A stretch of 64,000 nt of DNA. Source: Streptomyces iakyrus. GTDB taxonomy: Bacteria; Actinomycetota; Actinomycetes; Streptomycetales; Streptomycetaceae. A model generated the notes under the pieces. That model was given only the letters and a program-made list of their open reading frames with translations. It searched no databases and was not told the DNA's origin. The number at the start of each line of letters is the position of its first letter. The stretch's first letter is position 1. The stretch is from positions 124,001-188,000 of the forward strand of contig NZ_JNXI01000005.1 in the NCBI RefSeq assembly GCF_000717055.1, in the 5' to 3' direction. A program made the position numbers and the translations under genes. Positions 63,359 to 64,000 of this stretch are shown here, in pieces.

Positions 63359-64000
63359 TCACACCTCGGCGTAGCTGAGCTGCGGCTTCGCCTCCGAGGT
63401 CGCCGTGGTGACGGGTACCCGGGGAGCCGTACGCCGAAGGTATACGGCCCAGGTGACCACGAAGCAGACCGCGTAGAAGGCGAGGAAGGCGACGAACGCC
63501 CCGGTGCCCGAGCCGTAGGAGAGGAAGGACTGGCGGAAGGCGAGGTTGATGCCGACGCCGCCGAGCGCACCCACCGCTCCGATCAGCCCCATCGAGGCCC
63601 CGGACAGCCGCCGCCCGTACGCCGCAGCCTCCTCACCCTCCAGTCCCTTGGCCAGGGCCTTGTTCTGGAAGATGCCCGGGATCATCTTGAACGTCGAGCC
63701 GTTGCCGAGCCCGCTGAGCACGAACAGCACCACGAACGCCGCGGTGAACAGCGCCAGCGACTTCTCCATGGAGGCTCCGATCAGGACCGCCGTGGCGACA
63801 CCCATGGCGACGTAGTTCCACAGGCTGATCTTCGCGCCGCCGTACTTGTCGGCCATCCAGCCGCCCAGGGGCCGGATCAGCGAGCCGAGGAGCGGACCGA
63901 TGAAGGTGACGTACGCCGCCTCCAGCGGGGTGCGGCCGAACTGGTTCTGGAGGACCTGCCCGAAGGCGAAGCTGTAGCCGATGAACGACCCGAACGTGCC
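63359..64000 (-). CDS. narK: Nitrate/nitrite MFS transporter NarK (C-terminal part)
   Basis: Partial: the frame enters from the right edge of the window and stops at 63359, giving the last 213 residues. The segment GTFGSFIGYSFAFGQ is the NarK nitrate signature; further motifs are GPLLGSLIRPLGGWMADKYGG and GNGSTFKMIPGIFQ. Six C-terminal helices visible. Transports nitrate or nitrite; upstream and probably co-regulated with nnaR. Confidence 0.93.
   Translation of the reverse strand, partial: GTFGSFIGYSFAFGQVLQNQFGRTPLEAAYVTFIGPLLGSLIRPLGGWMADKYGGAKISLWNYVAMGVATAVLIGASMEKSLALFTAAFVVLFVLSGLGNGSTFKMIPGIFQNKALAKGLEGEEAAAYGRRLSGASMGLIGAVGALGGVGINLAFRQSFLSYGSGTGAFVAFLAFYAVCFVVTWAVYLRRTAPRVPVTTATSEAKPQLSYAEV

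Overview
The window is chromosomal DNA of a Streptomyces-type actinomycete. Evidence: very high GC with strong third-position bias, many GTG starts and 4-nt GTGA/ATGA overlaps, an SsgA-like sporulation protein, a DasR-type (dre) controlled GlcNAc PTS, an ECF sigma/anti-sigma pair, HelD, NnaR, and gene order like the SCO2902-SCO2959 core region of S. coelicolor (remembered, not searched). No integrase, transposase, phage block, CRISPR array or biosynthetic cluster is visible; this is mostly core chromosome.

0-15 kb: HNH nuclease and tRNA-Leu; then a minus-strand block rdgB, lipoprotein, rph, an inserted GlcNAc PTS module (nagF, nagE1, nagE2 with two dre-like operators), a metallo-beta-lactamase-fold enzyme, a membrane-anchored MazF-like protein, cysM, cysO, an unlisted 31-codon Cys leader peptide, mec, an amino-acid permease, a DUF2017 regulator, clpS, then pncB and pncA. 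Apart from the insertions this order mirrors the Mycobacterium tuberculosis Rv1330-Rv1341 neighbourhood. mec-cysO-cysM form a protein-thiocarboxylate route to cysteine.

15-31 kb: secreted M6 metalloprotease, two RDD membrane proteins, ssgG, FAD-linked oxidase, TPR protein followed by a decayed copy of its own 3' end, hppD with a divergent Lrp/AsnC regulator, a complete OpuB-type osmoprotectant ABC transporter, an ArsR-like regulator over a palindromic operator, a tiny ORF with a TTA codon, and a Lon-like membrane protease.

31-46 kb: IclR regulator, DEAD/DEAH helicase, Doc/RHH toxin-antitoxin pair, MFS exporter, an aberrant class II tRNA-like gene, HAD phosphatase, LAXTG surface protein, a tandem SUKH-4 protein, and a three-subunit xanthine dehydrogenase-type operon whose iron-sulphur subunit carries a ~520-residue disordered extension.

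46-64 kb: GH20 hexosaminidase with a sugar ABC importer lacking its own ATPase, DUF3039 and YqgE proteins, murA, HU, NAD-malic enzyme, a probable structured small RNA with its own terminator, helD, the sigU/rsuA pair, a CGNR zinc-finger protein, a ~450-bp degenerate repeat mosaic, and nnaR-narK (nitrate assimilation; narK runs off the end).

Best leads: the Cys leader peptide with a sequestered cysO ribosome-binding site, the small RNA before the malic enzyme gene, the tRNA-like gene with a 17-nt anticodon loop, and the repeat mosaic near 61.6-62.1 kb.
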